Notes under the pieces: generated by a model
What the model was told of the DNA's origin: nothing
Seen by the model: only the letters and a program-made list of their open reading frames with translations
Databases searched by the model: none
Made by a program: the position numbers and the translations under genes
From: Streptomyces megasporus
Lineage (GTDB): Bacteria > Actinomycetota > Actinomycetes > Streptomycetales > Streptomycetaceae
Length of the DNA: 64,000 bases
Assembly: GCF_000718985.1 (NCBI RefSeq)
Contig: NZ_JODL01000006.1
Span: 134,444-198,443 of the forward strand
Direction: 5' to 3'
Part shown: piece after piece, positions 1-8,196 of the stretch
Numbering within the stretch: position 1 is the stretch's first letter
How the letters are laid out: every line of letters starts with the position of its first letter

Positions 1-619
1 GGGGCGCGAGGGGGAGAACACGATCGGCTTCATAGGCCGCATCGACGAGCCCCGCAAGGGCCTGCCCGTCCTGATCCGGGCGCTGCCCCGCATCCTTGCC
101 GAACGCCCCGGCACCCGACTGCTGGTGGCCGGGCGCGGGGACGAGGAGGAGGCCGTCGCCGACCTGCCGCGCGAACTGCGCGGACAGGTGGAGTTCCTCG
201 GCATGGTCAGCGACGAGGACAAGGCGCGGCTGCTGCGCAGCGTGGACCTCTACATCGCTCCCAACACCGGCGGCGAGTCCTTCGGCATCATCCTCGTCGA
301 GGCGATGTCCGCCGGGGCGCCGGTGCTCGCCAGCGACCTGGACGCCTTCGCCCAGGTGTTGGACGGGGGAGAGGCCGGGGAGCTGTACGCCAACGAGGAC
401 GCGGACGCGCTGGCCGCCGCCGCGGTGCGCCTGCTGGGCGACCCGGAGCGCCGCGCCGAACTGCGCGACCGCGGCGGCCGTCACGTCCGCCGCTTCGACT
501 GGTCCACCGTCGGGGCCGACATCCTCGCCGTCTACGAGACCGTCACCGACGGCGCCGCCGCGGTCGCGCCGGACGAGCGCGTCGGGCTGCGCGCCCGCCT
601 CGGACTGGCCCGTGACTGA
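1..619 (+). CDS. pimA: Phosphatidylinositol alpha-mannosyltransferase, C-terminal part (5' end outside window)
   Basis: The reading frame is open from base 2 and gives 205 residues before the stop, so the gene starts upstream of the window. This is the C-terminal GDP-sugar-binding half of a GT-B, GT4-family glycosyltransferase. It has the 'IGFIGRIDEPRKG' start of that domain and the E-x7-E nucleotide-sugar motif in 'GESFGIILVEAMSAG'. In actinomycetes PimA transfers mannose from GDP-mannose to phosphatidylinositol on the inner membrane face, the first step of PIM synthesis. The choice of PimA over other GT4 enzymes rests on position: pimA lies upstream of pdxST in actinomycetes. The acceptor-binding N-terminus cannot be checked here. 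Confidence 0.85.
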   Translation, partial: GREGENTIGFIGRIDEPRKGLPVLIRALPRILAERPGTRLLVAGRGDEEEAVADLPRELRGQVEFLGMVSDEDKARLLRSVDLYIAPNTGGESFGIILVEAMSAGAPVLASDLDAFAQVLDGGEAGELYANEDADALAAAAVRLLGDPERRAELRDRGGRHVRRFDWSTVGADILAVYETVTDGAAAVAPDERVGLRARLGLARD

Positions 620-673
620 CGACCCGGACGACCGGGACGGCCGGGGCGACCGAGCGACCGAGGGGAACCAACC

Positions 674-1234
674 GTGATCACCACGATCGTCTGGATCGCG
701 GCGGCGCTGCTGTTGGCCGCCGTCTACCTGAGCTGGACCGCCGGGCGGCTGGACCGGCTGCACGCCCGGATCGACGCGGCCCGCGCCGCCCTGGACGCGC
801 AACTGCTGCGACGCGCCTCCGTCACCCAGGAGGTGGCCACCGCGGGGGTGCTCGACCCGGCCGCGTCGATCGTCCTCTACCAGGCGGCCCACGACGCCCG
901 GCAGGCCGAGGAGGACCAGCGGGAGGTCGCCGAGAGCGAACTCAGCCAGGCGTTGCGGGCGGTGTTCGCCGAGAGCGCGCAACTGGAGGCGGTGCGGTCG
1001 GCGCCGGGGGGCGAGGAGTCCGTGAGGGAACTGGCCGCCGCGGTGCGCCGGGTGCCGATGGCGCGACGCTTCCACAACGACGCGGTGCGGGCCGCCCGCG
1101 CCCTGCGCCGCCACCGGACGGTGCGCTGGTTCCGGCTGGCCGGACACGCGCCCTTCCCCTTGGCGTTCGAGATGGACGACGAGCCACCGGCCATCCTCGC
1201 GGACCGCACGGAACCGGACAGAGAAGGCCACTGA
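674..1234 (+). CDS. Conserved small membrane-anchored protein, unknown function
   Basis: This 186-residue protein starts at a GTG 54 bp after pimA and is probably co-transcribed with it. Residues 3-22 form one hydrophobic segment. The rest is a charged, alanine- and glutamate-rich helical region ('LDRLHARIDAARAALDAQLLRR') with coiled-coil character, so the topology looks like a short N-terminal anchor with a cytoplasmic helical body. The helical part loosely recalls LemA-type proteins, but I see no decisive motif and assign no function. Its place between pimA and pdxS matches the usual Streptomyces order. Confidence 0.7.
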   Translation: MITTIVWIAAALLLAAVYLSWTAGRLDRLHARIDAARAALDAQLLRRASVTQEVATAGVLDPAASIVLYQAAHDARQAEEDQREVAESELSQALRAVFAESAQLEAVRSAPGGEESVRELAAAVRRVPMARRFHNDAVRAARALRRHRTVRWFRLAGHAPFPLAFEMDDEPPAILADRTEPDREGH

Positions 1235-1243
1235 CTTTTGATT

Positions 1244-1261
1244 GGCCCTTGCGCAAAGGCC
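1244..1261 (+). terminator. Short hairpin followed by T-run after the pimA operon
   Basis: GGCCCTT-GCGC-AAAGGCC forms a 7-bp stem with one C-A mismatch (a G-U pair on the minus strand). It lies ten bases after the upstream stop codon and is followed at 1269-1274 by CCTTTTTC. It is best read as a weak terminator. The palindromic core TTGCGCAA could instead be an operator for the pdxS promoter. Confidence 0.45.
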
Positions 1262-1301
1262 AGTCGCCCTTTTTCATCACTCCTGTAGCACGGATCACTG
1301 T

Positions 1302-1350
1302 GAAGTGGACCGATCGGCAGATCCGGAAGTGGATCGAACGGGCCTACGAT
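1302..1350 (+). promoter_or_regulatory. pdxST promoter with two direct repeats resembling PdxR (MocR-type) sites
   Basis: Two direct repeats, GAAGTGGACCGATCG (1302-1316) and GAAGTGGATCGAACG (1326-1340), start 24 bp apart. They lie just upstream of a -10-like TACGAT (1345-1350), with the second repeat inside the promoter spacer. The core AAGTGG resembles the half-site I recall for the pyridoxal-phosphate-dependent activator PdxR of Corynebacterium, which drives pdxST. No pdxR gene lies nearby in this window. The repeats are seen directly. The assignment to PdxR is inference. Confidence 0.55.
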
Positions 1351-1467
1351 GGTCCCATCGGTTCTTCCGCGCGGGCACCGCCCGTGTCCGCGCTCGCCGC
1401 CGTTCGGTGCCGTCCGCGATGTCCGTCGCCGTCCACCGTTCATACCGTCGTCGAGTGAGGTCACACC

Positions 1468-2397
1468 TTGTCCAGCACGTCTCCCAGCACGTCCGAAACC
1501 GCCGGCGCACCGACGCCCGAGACCGGCACCGCGCGCGTCAAGCGCGGCATGGCCGAGCAGCTCAAGGGCGGCGTGATCATGGACGTCGTCACCCCGGAGC
1601 AGGCGAAGATCGCCGAGGACGCGGGCGCCGTCGCGGTCATGGCCCTGGAGCGGGTGCCCGCCGACATCCGCAAGGACGGCGGCGTCGCCCGCATGTCCGA
1701 CCCCGACATGATCGAGGGGATCATCAACGCCGTCTCCATCCCGGTGATGGCCAAGTCCCGCATCGGCCACTTCGTCGAGGCCCAGGTGCTCCAGGCGCTC
1801 GGTGTGGACTACATCGACGAGTCCGAGGTCCTCACCCCGGCCGACGAGGTCAACCACAGCGACAAGTGGGCCTTCACCACGCCCTTCGTCTGCGGCGCCA
1901 CCAACCTGGGCGAGGCCCTGCGCCGGATCGCCGAGGGCGCGGCCATGATCCGCTCCAAGGGCGAGGCCGGCACCGGCAACGTCGTCGAGGCCGTCCGTCA
2001 CCTGCGCCAGATCCGGGGCGACATCGCCCGGCTGAGGGGCCTGGACAACAACGAGCTGTACGCCGCCGCCAAGGAGCTGCGCGCCCCCTACGAGCTGGTC
2101 AAGGAGGTCGCCGAGCTGGGCAGGCTCCCGGTCGTGCTGTTCTCCGCCGGTGGCGTGGCCACCCCTGCCGACGCCGCGCTGATGCGTCAGCTCGGCGCCG
2201 AGGGCGTCTTCGTCGGCTCGGGCATCTTCAAGTCCGGCGACCCGGCCAAGCGCGCCGCCGCCATCGTGAAGGCCACCACCTTCTACGACGACCCCAAGGT
2301 CATCGCGGACGTCTCCCGCGGTCTGGGCGAGGCCATGGTCGGCATCAACTGCGACACCCTGACGGACTCGGAGCGGTTCGCCGGCCGGGGTTGGTGA
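1468..2397 (+). CDS. pdxS: Pyridoxal 5'-phosphate synthase subunit PdxS
   Basis: The 309-residue product matches the PdxS (SNZ/YaaD) barrel, which makes pyridoxal 5'-phosphate from ribose 5-phosphate, glyceraldehyde 3-phosphate and ammonia supplied by PdxT. The family opening '[18 protein letters not shown]', the lysine region 'MAKSRIGHF' and the phosphate-binding '[13 protein letters not shown]' are all present. The start is a TTG preceded by GTGAGG (1455-1460) at good spacing. It gives a disordered Ser/Thr-rich N-terminal extension of about 20 residues, common in actinobacterial PdxS. pdxT follows after 106 bp, forming the usual pair. Confidence 0.97.
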   Translation: MSSTSPSTSETAGAPTPETGTARVKRGMAEQLKGGVIMDVVTPEQAKIAEDAGAVAVMALERVPADIRKDGGVARMSDPDMIEGIINAVSIPVMAKSRIGHFVEAQVLQALGVDYIDESEVLTPADEVNHSDKWAFTTPFVCGATNLGEALRRIAEGAAMIRSKGEAGTGNVVEAVRHLRQIRGDIARLRGLDNNELYAAAKELRAPYELVKEVAELGRLPVVLFSAGGVATPADAALMRQLGAEGVFVGSGIFKSGDPAKRAAAIVKATTFYDDPKVIADVSRGLGEAMVGINCDTLTDSERFAGRGW

Positions 2398-2503
2398 CCA
2401 CGAACCCCGTGACGGGCGGCCCGCGCGCCGCGGGCCGCCCGTCACCGTTCGGGGAAGAGCCCGGAACGCCCGGGCCCGGAACGTCCAGGAACGAGGTGAC
2501 CCT

Positions 2504-3133
2504 GTGACCACACCCGACATCGGAGGCGCCACCGGAGGCGGAGCCGACGTCACCGTCGGAGTCCTCGCCCTCCAGGGCGACGTGCGGGAGCACCTCGCCG
2601 CGCTGACCGCGGCCGGCGCCGAGGCCCGTCCGGTCCGCCGCCCCGAGGAACTCGCCGAGGCCGACGGCCTGGTGATCCCCGGCGGGGAGTCCACCACCAT
2701 CTCCAAACTGGCCACGGCCTTCGGACTGCTGGAGCCACTGCGCGAGCGGGTCCGCTCGGGCATGCCCGCCTACGGCTCCTGCGCGGGCATGATCATGCTC
2801 GCCGACAAGATCCTCGATCCCAGGGCCGGCCAGGAGACCATCGGCGGCATCGACATGATCGTGCGCCGCAACGCCTTCGGACGGCAGAACGAGTCCTTCG
2901 AGGCGGCCGTGGAGGTGGCGGGCGTCGAGGGCGGCCCGGTCGAGGGCGTCTTCATCCGCGCCCCCTGGGTGGAGTCCACGGGCGCGGAGGTGGAGGAGTT
3001 GGCGGTCGTCGACGGCCGTGCCGTCGCCGTGCGCCAGGGGCGGCTGCTGGCCACCGCCTTCCACCCCGAACTCACCGGCGACCACCGGGTGCACCGGCTC
3101 TTCGTCGACATGGTGCGCGCATCGGTGATGTGA
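2504..3133 (+). CDS. pdxT: Pyridoxal 5'-phosphate synthase glutaminase subunit PdxT
   Basis: This 209-residue class I glutamine amidotransferase hydrolyses glutamine and channels ammonia to PdxS. The nucleophile elbow '[10 protein letters not shown]' carries the catalytic cysteine, '[10 protein letters not shown]' is the oxyanion region and '[11 protein letters not shown]' supplies the His/Glu pair. The GTG start overlaps nothing and follows GGAACGAGGTGACC at Shine-Dalgarno spacing. Length and motifs are normal for the family. It lies between pdxS and yebC, the standard actinobacterial order. Confidence 0.96.
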   Translation: MTTPDIGGATGGGADVTVGVLALQGDVREHLAALTAAGAEARPVRRPEELAEADGLVIPGGESTTISKLATAFGLLEPLRERVRSGMPAYGSCAGMIMLADKILDPRAGQETIGGIDMIVRRNAFGRQNESFEAAVEVAGVEGGPVEGVFIRAPWVESTGAEVEELAVVDGRAVAVRQGRLLATAFHPELTGDHRVHRLFVDMVRASVM

Positions 3134-3202
3134 GGGCGATGTGAGATCGACGGTAGGATCGACGCGTTGATTTCCTGTTGGTGACATCGAAGGAGCGAGG
3201 GC

Positions 3203-3955
3203 GTGGCCGGCCACTCCAAGTGGGCAACCACCAAGCACAAGAAGGCCGTGATCGATGCCAAGCGCGGCAAGCTCTTCGCCAAGCTGATCAAGAACATCGA
3301 GGTCGCGGCCCGGATGGGGGGTCCCGATCCCGAGGGGAACCCCACGCTGTACGACGCCATCCAGAAGGCGAAGAAGAGCTCGGTCCCCAATAACAACATC
3401 GACCGCGCGGTCAAGCGCGGCGCAGGTCTGGAGGCGGGCGGCGCCGACTACCAGACGATCATGTACGAGGGGTACGGCCCCAACGGCGTCGCACTCCTGA
3501 TCGAGTGCCTCACCGACAACCGGAACCGCGCCGCCTCCGACGTGCGCGTCGCCATGACCCGCAACGGCGGCTCCATGGCCGACCCCGGCTCGGTGTCGTA
3601 CCTGTTCAACCGCAAGGGCATCGTCATCGTGCCCAAGAACGACCTGACCGAGGACGACGTGCTGGCCGCCGTCCTGGACGCGGGCGCCGAGGAGGTCAAC
3701 GACCTCGGCGAGAACTTCGAGGTCGTCAGCGAGCCCGGCGACCTCGTCGCGGTGCGCACCGCCCTGCAGGACGCGGGCATCGACTACGACTCGGCGGACG
3801 CCAACTTCGTCCCCACCATGCAGGTGGAGCTGGACGAGGAGGGCGCGCGCAAGGTCTTCAAGCTGATCGACGCCCTGGAGGACAGCGACGACGTGCAGAA
3901 CGTCTTCGCCAACTTCGACGTGTCCGACGAGGTCATGGCGAAGGTCGACGCCTGA
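3203..3955 (+). CDS. yebC: YebC/PmpR/TACO1-family protein
   Basis: The protein has 250 residues and the diagnostic start '[15 protein letters not shown]'. YebC-family proteins were first described as transcriptional regulators. More recent work shows members acting on ribosomes to relieve stalling at proline-rich stretches. The GTG start is preceded by AAGGAGCGAGG, a strong ribosome binding site. A -10-like TAGGAT (3155-3160) in the preceding gap could give it its own promoter. It sits directly before ruvCAB, the commonest context for yebC in bacteria. Confidence 0.95.
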   Translation: MAGHSKWATTKHKKAVIDAKRGKLFAKLIKNIEVAARMGGPDPEGNPTLYDAIQKAKKSSVPNNNIDRAVKRGAGLEAGGADYQTIMYEGYGPNGVALLIECLTDNRNRAASDVRVAMTRNGGSMADPGSVSYLFNRKGIVIVPKNDLTEDDVLAAVLDAGAEEVNDLGENFEVVSEPGDLVAVRTALQDAGIDYDSADANFVPTMQVELDEEGARKVFKLIDALEDSDDVQNVFANFDVSDEVMAKVDA

Positions 3956-4076
3956 TCCGTCCGGTTCCGAACGGCCCGGCACGCCCCTTCCCGTGTCCCC
4001 GAAGACGTTGTCGGTGGGAGCCGATAGCCTGCGGGAACACATGATCGAACGATGAGGTGGACGAGAGGGGGCCGCC

Positions 4077-4649
4077 GTGCGCGTGCTCGGCGTGGATCCG
4101 GGCCTGACCCGCTGCGGCATCGGCGTGGTGGAGGGGACTCCGGGGCGTCCGCTGCGGATGATCGGGGTCGGCGTCGTCCGCACGCCCGCCGACAGCGAGG
4201 TGGCCGAGCGACTGGTGCTCGTCGAGCGCGGCGTCGAGGAGTGGCTGGAGGAACACCGGCCCGACGTCGTCGCCGTGGAGCGGGTGTTCAGCCAGCACAA
4301 CGTCCGCACGGTGATGGGCACCGCCCAGGCCAGCGCGGTCGCCATGCTCTGCGCGGCCCGGCGCGGGCTGCCCGTGGCGCTGCACACCCCCAGCGAGGTC
4401 AAGGCCGCCATCACCGGCAGCGGACGCGCGGGCAAGGCCCAGGTGGGCGCCATGGTGACCAGACTCCTGCGGCTGGACGCCCCGCCCAAGCCGGCCGACG
4501 CCGCCGACGCCCTGGCGCTGGCCATCTGCCACATCTGGCGCGCGCCCGCCCAGAGCCGGCTCCAGCAGGCCCGCATCCAGGCCCTCGCCGCCCGCCGCGC
4601 CGGCGCCGCTCACACACCCGCAGCACCCACCCCGAAGGGCACCCGATGA
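4077..4649 (+). CDS. ruvC: Holliday junction resolvase RuvC
   Basis: RuvC is the homodimeric endonuclease that cuts Holliday junctions after RuvAB branch migration. The four acidic residues of the RNase H-like active site are visible: D7 ('[10 protein letters not shown]'), E68 ('VAVERVF') and D141/D144 ('DAADALA'). The 190-residue protein has a basic, alanine-rich tail slightly longer than in E. coli. The start is a GTG preceded by GAGAGGGGGCC. The stop overlaps the ruvA start as ATGA, which implies translational coupling. Confidence 0.97.
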   Translation: MRVLGVDPGLTRCGIGVVEGTPGRPLRMIGVGVVRTPADSEVAERLVLVERGVEEWLEEHRPDVVAVERVFSQHNVRTVMGTAQASAVAMLCAARRGLPVALHTPSEVKAAITGSGRAGKAQVGAMVTRLLRLDAPPKPADAADALALAICHIWRAPAQSRLQQARIQALAARRAGAAHTPAAPTPKGTR

Positions 4650-5275
4650 TCGCCTTCGTCTCCGGACCGGTCGCCGCCCTCTCCCCGGACACCGCCGTGA
4701 TCGAGGTCGGCGGCGTCGGCGTGGCGGTCCACTGCACCCCCGGCACCCTCGCCGACCTGCGGGTGGGCCACCACGCACGGCTGGCCACCTCCTTGGTCGT
4801 CCGGGAGGACTCGCTCACCCTGTACGGCTTCGCCGACGACGACGAGCGGCAGGTCTTCGAGCTGCTCCAGACGGCCAGTGGTGTCGGGCCGCGACTGGCC
4901 CAGGCGATGCTCGCCGTGCACAGTCCCGACGCCCTGCGGCGCGCGGTCGCCCAGGGGGACGAGAAGGCGCTCACCGCCGTCCCCGGCATCGGGAAGAAGG
5001 GCGCGCAGAAACTGCTGCTGGAGCTCGCGGGCCGACTCGGCGAACCGGTCGGCACCGGCGCCGCGCCGGCCGGGCGGGGCGGAGCCGCCGCACCGCCCGA
5101 CTGGCGGGAGCAGGTGCACACCGCCCTGGTCGGACTCGGCTACGCCGCCCGCGAGGCCGAGGAGGCGCTCGACGCCGTCGCCCCGCAGGCCGAGGCCGCC
5201 CTCGCCGAGGGCGGTCGGCCGCCGGTGCCGCAACTGCTGCGTGCCGCCCTGCAGACCCTGAACCGCGCGCGCTGA
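4646..5275 (+). CDS. ruvA: Holliday junction branch-migration protein RuvA
   Basis: RuvA is the junction-binding tetramer that loads RuvB. The 209-residue protein starts '[12 protein letters not shown]' (OB-fold domain I). It contains two helix-hairpin-helix motifs, '[17 protein letters not shown]' and '[19 protein letters not shown]', and a C-terminal domain III ('[16 protein letters not shown]') that contacts RuvB. The ATG start overlaps the ruvC stop by four bases. The flexible Gly/Ala/Pro linker before domain III is typical of high-GC actinobacteria. Confidence 0.97.
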   Translation: MIAFVSGPVAALSPDTAVIEVGGVGVAVHCTPGTLADLRVGHHARLATSLVVREDSLTLYGFADDDERQVFELLQTASGVGPRLAQAMLAVHSPDALRRAVAQGDEKALTAVPGIGKKGAQKLLLELAGRLGEPVGTGAAPAGRGGAAAPPDWREQVHTALVGLGYAAREAEEALDAVAPQAEAALAEGGRPPVPQLLRAALQTLNRAR

Positions 5276-5411
5276 GACGCTTCCCGACAGCCGCCGTGGA
5301 CGAGACGACCGACGAGAGACCGACCATGACGCCGCACCTCCCGCCCACCGCCCTCCCCGCCGACCGGGCACCGTCCCACGCCTGGACGGCCGGCATCGGG
5401 AGGGAGGCCGT

Positions 5412-6548
5412 ATGACCCACGACATGGCCCACGACGACCACCACGCGGAGGGCGCCGTGGAGGAGGCGTACGGCCCGACCGGTACGGCCGCCGGGGCGGA
5501 GCGTCTCGTCGGCGCCTCCGCCGACTCCGAGGACACCGCCATCGAGGCGGCCCTGCGCCCCAAGGACCTGGCGGAGTTCATCGGCCAGCCCAAGGTCCGC
5601 GAACAGCTCGACCTGGTCCTCCGCGCCGCCCGAGCCCGCGGCGGCACCGCCGACCACGTGCTGCTCTCCGGCGCCCCCGGGCTAGGCAAGACCACCCTGT
5701 CCATGATCATCGCCGCGGAGATGGGCGCCCCCATCCGGATCACCTCCGGCCCGGCCATCCAGCACGCCGGCGACCTCGCCGCGATCCTCTCCTCCCTCAC
5801 CGAGGGGGAGGTGCTCTTCCTCGACGAGATCCACCGGATGTCCCGCCCCGCCGAGGAGATGCTCTACATGGCGATGGAGGACTTCCGGGTCGACGTCATC
5901 GTCGGCAAGGGCCCCGGAGCCACCGCCATCCCCCTGGAGCTGCCGCCGTTCACCCTGGTCGGCGCCACCACCCGGGCCGGACTGCTGCCGCCGCCGCTGC
6001 GCGACCGCTTCGGCTTCACCGCCCACATGGAGTTCTACGAGCCGACCGAGCTGGAGCGGGTGGTGCACCGCTCCGCCCGGCTGCTGGCGGTGGAGATCGA
6101 CGCCGCCGGCGCCGCGGAGATCGCCGGCCGCTCCCGCGGCACCCCCCGGATCGCCAACCGGCTGCTGCGCCGGGTGCGCGACTACGCCCAGGTGCGGGCG
6201 GACGGGGTGATCACCCGGGAGGTCGCCGCACGGGCCCTGGCGGTCTACGAGGTGGACGAGCGGGGCCTGGACCGGCTGGACCGGGCGGTGCTGACGGCGC
6301 TGCTCAAGCTCTTCGGCGGCGGGCCGGTGGGGCTGTCCACCCTGGCCGTCGCGGTGGGCGAGGAACGCGAGACCGTCGAAGAGGTGGCCGAGCCGTTCCT
6401 GGTCCGCGAGGGGCTCCTCGCCCGCACCCCCCGGGGCCGGATCGCCACCCCCGCCGCCTGGGAGCACCTGGGCCTCACCCCGCCCCGGCAGCCCGCCCCG
6501 GGCACACCGGGGCAACAGGGGCTCTTCGAACGTGACGGGGGGTCGTGA
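5412..6548 (+). CDS. ruvB: Holliday junction branch-migration ATPase RuvB
   Basis: RuvB is the AAA+ hexameric motor of branch migration. Walker A is '[11 protein letters not shown]' and Walker B is 'LFLDEIHRM'. The arginine-finger region and the C-terminal winged helix ('[15 protein letters not shown]') are present. The 378-residue length includes an acidic, histidine-rich N-terminal extension of about 45 residues before the conserved '[12 protein letters not shown]' block, longer than in E. coli. A GGAGGGAGG site precedes the ATG. A second in-frame ATG at 5424 is possible. The 136-bp gap from ruvA holds no other gene. Confidence 0.97.
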   Translation: MTHDMAHDDHHAEGAVEEAYGPTGTAAGAERLVGASADSEDTAIEAALRPKDLAEFIGQPKVREQLDLVLRAARARGGTADHVLLSGAPGLGKTTLSMIIAAEMGAPIRITSGPAIQHAGDLAAILSSLTEGEVLFLDEIHRMSRPAEEMLYMAMEDFRVDVIVGKGPGATAIPLELPPFTLVGATTRAGLLPPPLRDRFGFTAHMEFYEPTELERVVHRSARLLAVEIDAAGAAEIAGRSRGTPRIANRLLRRVRDYAQVRADGVITREVAARALAVYEVDERGLDRLDRAVLTALLKLFGGGPVGLSTLAVAVGEERETVEEVAEPFLVREGLLARTPRGRIATPAAWEHLGLTPPRQPAPGTPGQQGLFERDGGS

Positions 6549-6595
6549 CGGAGGGTGAGGTCGCCCGGAACGGAACCCCGGTGCGATGCTTGACG

Positions 6596-6625
6596 TTGTT
6601 CCCCAAGCGCGGACTCGCTTAGACT
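6596..6625 (+). promoter_or_regulatory. Promoter upstream of yajC
   Basis: A -35-like TTGTTC (6596-6601) and -10-like TAGACT (6620-6625) are separated by 18 bp. Predicted transcription starts near 6632, which coincides with an in-frame upstream ATG. This leaves a leaderless longer YajC as an alternative to the GTG at 6713. Confidence 0.5.
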
Positions 6626-6712
6626 CCGCCGATGCCTTCCGTCCCGGACGGCATGACCACCCCGAAGACCAGGCCGCCCCAGTGGGCGGTCGTGCGAAGG
6701 AAACCTTCCGCC

Positions 6713-7174
6713 GTGGATATCCTCACTCTCTTCCCCTTCATCGTGCTCATCGGGGCCATGTTCCTGATGACGCGGTCTGCCAAGAAGAAGCAGCAGCAGG
6801 CCATGCAGATGCGCGACCAGATGCAGCCGGGCACCGGTGTCCGGACCATCGGCGGCATGTACGCGCAGGTGAAGGAGGTTCGCTCCGACACGGTTCTCCT
6901 CGAGGTCGCCCCGGGTGTGCATGCCGTCTACGCCAAGAACGCCGTGGGCGCCGTCCTGGAGGACGAGGAGTACGAGCGCATCGTCCACGGCGACTCGGAG
7001 TACGACGGTGACGCTCCCGTGGTCCCCGACGACGCCTCCTCCCTGATCTCCGGTGAGGACGGTCCCGTGGCCAAGACCGACCTGAGCAAGACCGACCAGG
7101 GCAAGAAGGACGGCGCCTCCGCCGACGACGCGGAGTCCAAGGACGCCAAGCGGAACGGCGACGACGCCGAGTAA
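6713..7174 (+). CDS. yajC: Preprotein translocase accessory subunit YajC
   Basis: YajC is a small inner-membrane partner of SecDF in the Sec holotranslocon. One transmembrane helix ('TLFPFIVLIGAMFLMT') is followed by the basic 'RSAKKKQQQAMQMRDQMQPG' start of the YajC domain and the 'VRTIGGMYAQV' beta motif. The C-terminal 50 residues are acidic and low-complexity. I chose GTG 6713 (153 residues) because AAGGAAA precedes it and it places the helix at the N-terminus as in other YajC proteins. A start at ATG 6632 would add 27 unsupported residues. The usual next genes, secD and secF, are absent: a terminator and then apt follow. Confidence 0.9.
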   Translation: MDILTLFPFIVLIGAMFLMTRSAKKKQQQAMQMRDQMQPGTGVRTIGGMYAQVKEVRSDTVLLEVAPGVHAVYAKNAVGAVLEDEEYERIVHGDSEYDGDAPVVPDDASSLISGEDGPVAKTDLSKTDQGKKDGASADDAESKDAKRNGDDAE

Positions 7175-7189
7175 CCGGGCAGCCGCTCC

Positions 7190-7220
7190 GCCGCCGGGTC
7201 CCTGTCGAGGGCCCGGCGGC
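7190..7220 (+). terminator. Intrinsic terminator after yajC
   Basis: GCCGCCGGG and CCCGGCGGC pair around an inner CCCT-GTCG-AGGG stem, giving about 13 bp with one bulge. It is followed by GTCGTCTTGT. It begins 15 bases after the yajC stop, where secD would normally start. Confidence 0.75.
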
Positions 7221-7340
7221 GTCGTCTTGTCCGCGACCGCGCCGCGCGCCGCCCCGAACGCCGTCGGAACGCCGGGGCGCCGTCGGGGCGTTCCTCGCCG
7301 GGCGGCCGGGGGACGGGGTCGCCCCTCCGGGCGTCGGCGG

Positions 7341-7346
7341 TAGGGT
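7341..7346 (+). promoter_or_regulatory. -10 element placing apt transcript start at its GTG
   Basis: TAGGGT ends six bases before the apt GTG at 7353 and no Shine-Dalgarno sequence lies between. This is the geometry of a leaderless transcript. No clear -35 hexamer is visible. Confidence 0.5.
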
Positions 7347-7352
7347 GATCCG

Positions 7353-7913
7353 GTGACATCCGTGACCCCCTACTCCGACGAGCTGCGCAGCCTGCTGCTC
7401 AGCCGGATCCGTGACGTGCCCGACTATCCCAAGCCGGGTGTGCTGTTCAAGGACATCACCCCGCTGCTGGCGGACCCCGAGGCCTTCGGCGCGCTCACCG
7501 GCGTGCTGGCCGGACTGTGCCGGGAACGCGGGGCCACCAAGGTGGTGGGCCTGGAGGCGCGCGGCTTCATCCTCGCCGCCCCGGTGGCGGTGGAGGCAGG
7601 GGTCGGCTTCGTCCCCGTGCGCAAGGCGGGCAAGCTGCCCGGCGCCACCCTGGCCCAGGCGTACGAGCTGGAGTACGGCAGCGCCGAGATCGAGATCCAC
7701 GCCGAGGACCTCACCCCCGAGGACCGGGTGCTGGTGATCGACGACGTGCTGGCCACCGGCGGCACCGCCGAGGCGTCGCTGCGGCTCATCCGCCGCTCCG
7801 GGGCCCAGGTCGCGGGGGTGGCCGTCCTGATGGAGCTGAGCTTCCTGCCGGGACGGATCCGGCTGGAACCCGCCCTGGAGGGCGCCCCGCTGGACGTCCT
7901 GATCACCATCTGA
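7353..7913 (+). CDS. apt: Adenine phosphoribosyltransferase
   Basis: Apt salvages adenine with PRPP to give AMP. The 186-residue protein has the family N-terminus 'VPDYPKPGVLFKDITPLL' and the PRPP-binding loop 'VLVIDDVLATGGTAEA'. The GTG start has no ribosome binding site and lies six bases after a -10 hexamer, so it is probably translated from a leaderless mRNA. apt directly precedes relA, as in other Streptomyces, linking purine salvage to (p)ppGpp metabolism. What is unusual is its upstream neighbour, yajC rather than secF. Confidence 0.96.
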   Translation: MTSVTPYSDELRSLLLSRIRDVPDYPKPGVLFKDITPLLADPEAFGALTGVLAGLCRERGATKVVGLEARGFILAAPVAVEAGVGFVPVRKAGKLPGATLAQAYELEYGSAEIEIHAEDLTPEDRVLVIDDVLATGGTAEASLRLIRRSGAQVAGVAVLMELSFLPGRIRLEPALEGAPLDVLITI

Positions 7914-7945
7914 GAGCGGTCGGACCGCGGGCTCACACGAGCGAC

Positions 7946-7970
7946 CGGTCCGCCGGGGCCGTCCGGACCG
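7946..7970 (+). terminator. Possible terminator between apt and relA
   Basis: CGGTCCG (7946-7952) can pair with CGGACCG (7964-7970) across an 11-nt loop, shortly after the apt stop. There is no T-run. The remainder of the 283-bp gap before relA holds only a weak -10-like TACCAT (8113-8118). Confidence 0.35.
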
Positions 7971-8196
7971 CTCCGGGCGGCCCCTCCCCGTCGTGGCCCC
8001 ATCGCGGTTCCGTCGCGTTTCCGCCGCGTTTCCGTCGCGCGGGCCCCGTCGGCCGTGACGCCCTCGGTCGCGTCCCCGGCGGACGACCGGACCGTTCCGG
8101 GGTCCGGGTGGATACCATGGCAGAGTCCGGCCGGTCCGGCCGGAACCTCCCTCTTCCCCCGCCACCGGCGAGGAGGGGCCCACCGAGGAGTTGCCC

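Noticed and set aside
1244..1261. TTGCGCAA palindrome as a LacI-family operator
   Set aside because: It lies within a hairpin followed by a T-run directly after a stop codon, and no LacI-type regulator is nearby. A terminator explains it more simply.
5276..5411. Small gene between ruvA and ruvB
   Set aside because: The only in-frame candidate (ATG near 5325) has no ribosome binding site and no third-position GC pattern distinct from spacer, and such a gene is not expected here.
6632..6712. Upstream ATG as the true YajC start
   Set aside because: It adds 27 residues unlike other YajC N-termini. GTG 6713 has a ribosome binding site and positions the membrane helix correctly. It stays open because the ATG coincides with the predicted transcript start.
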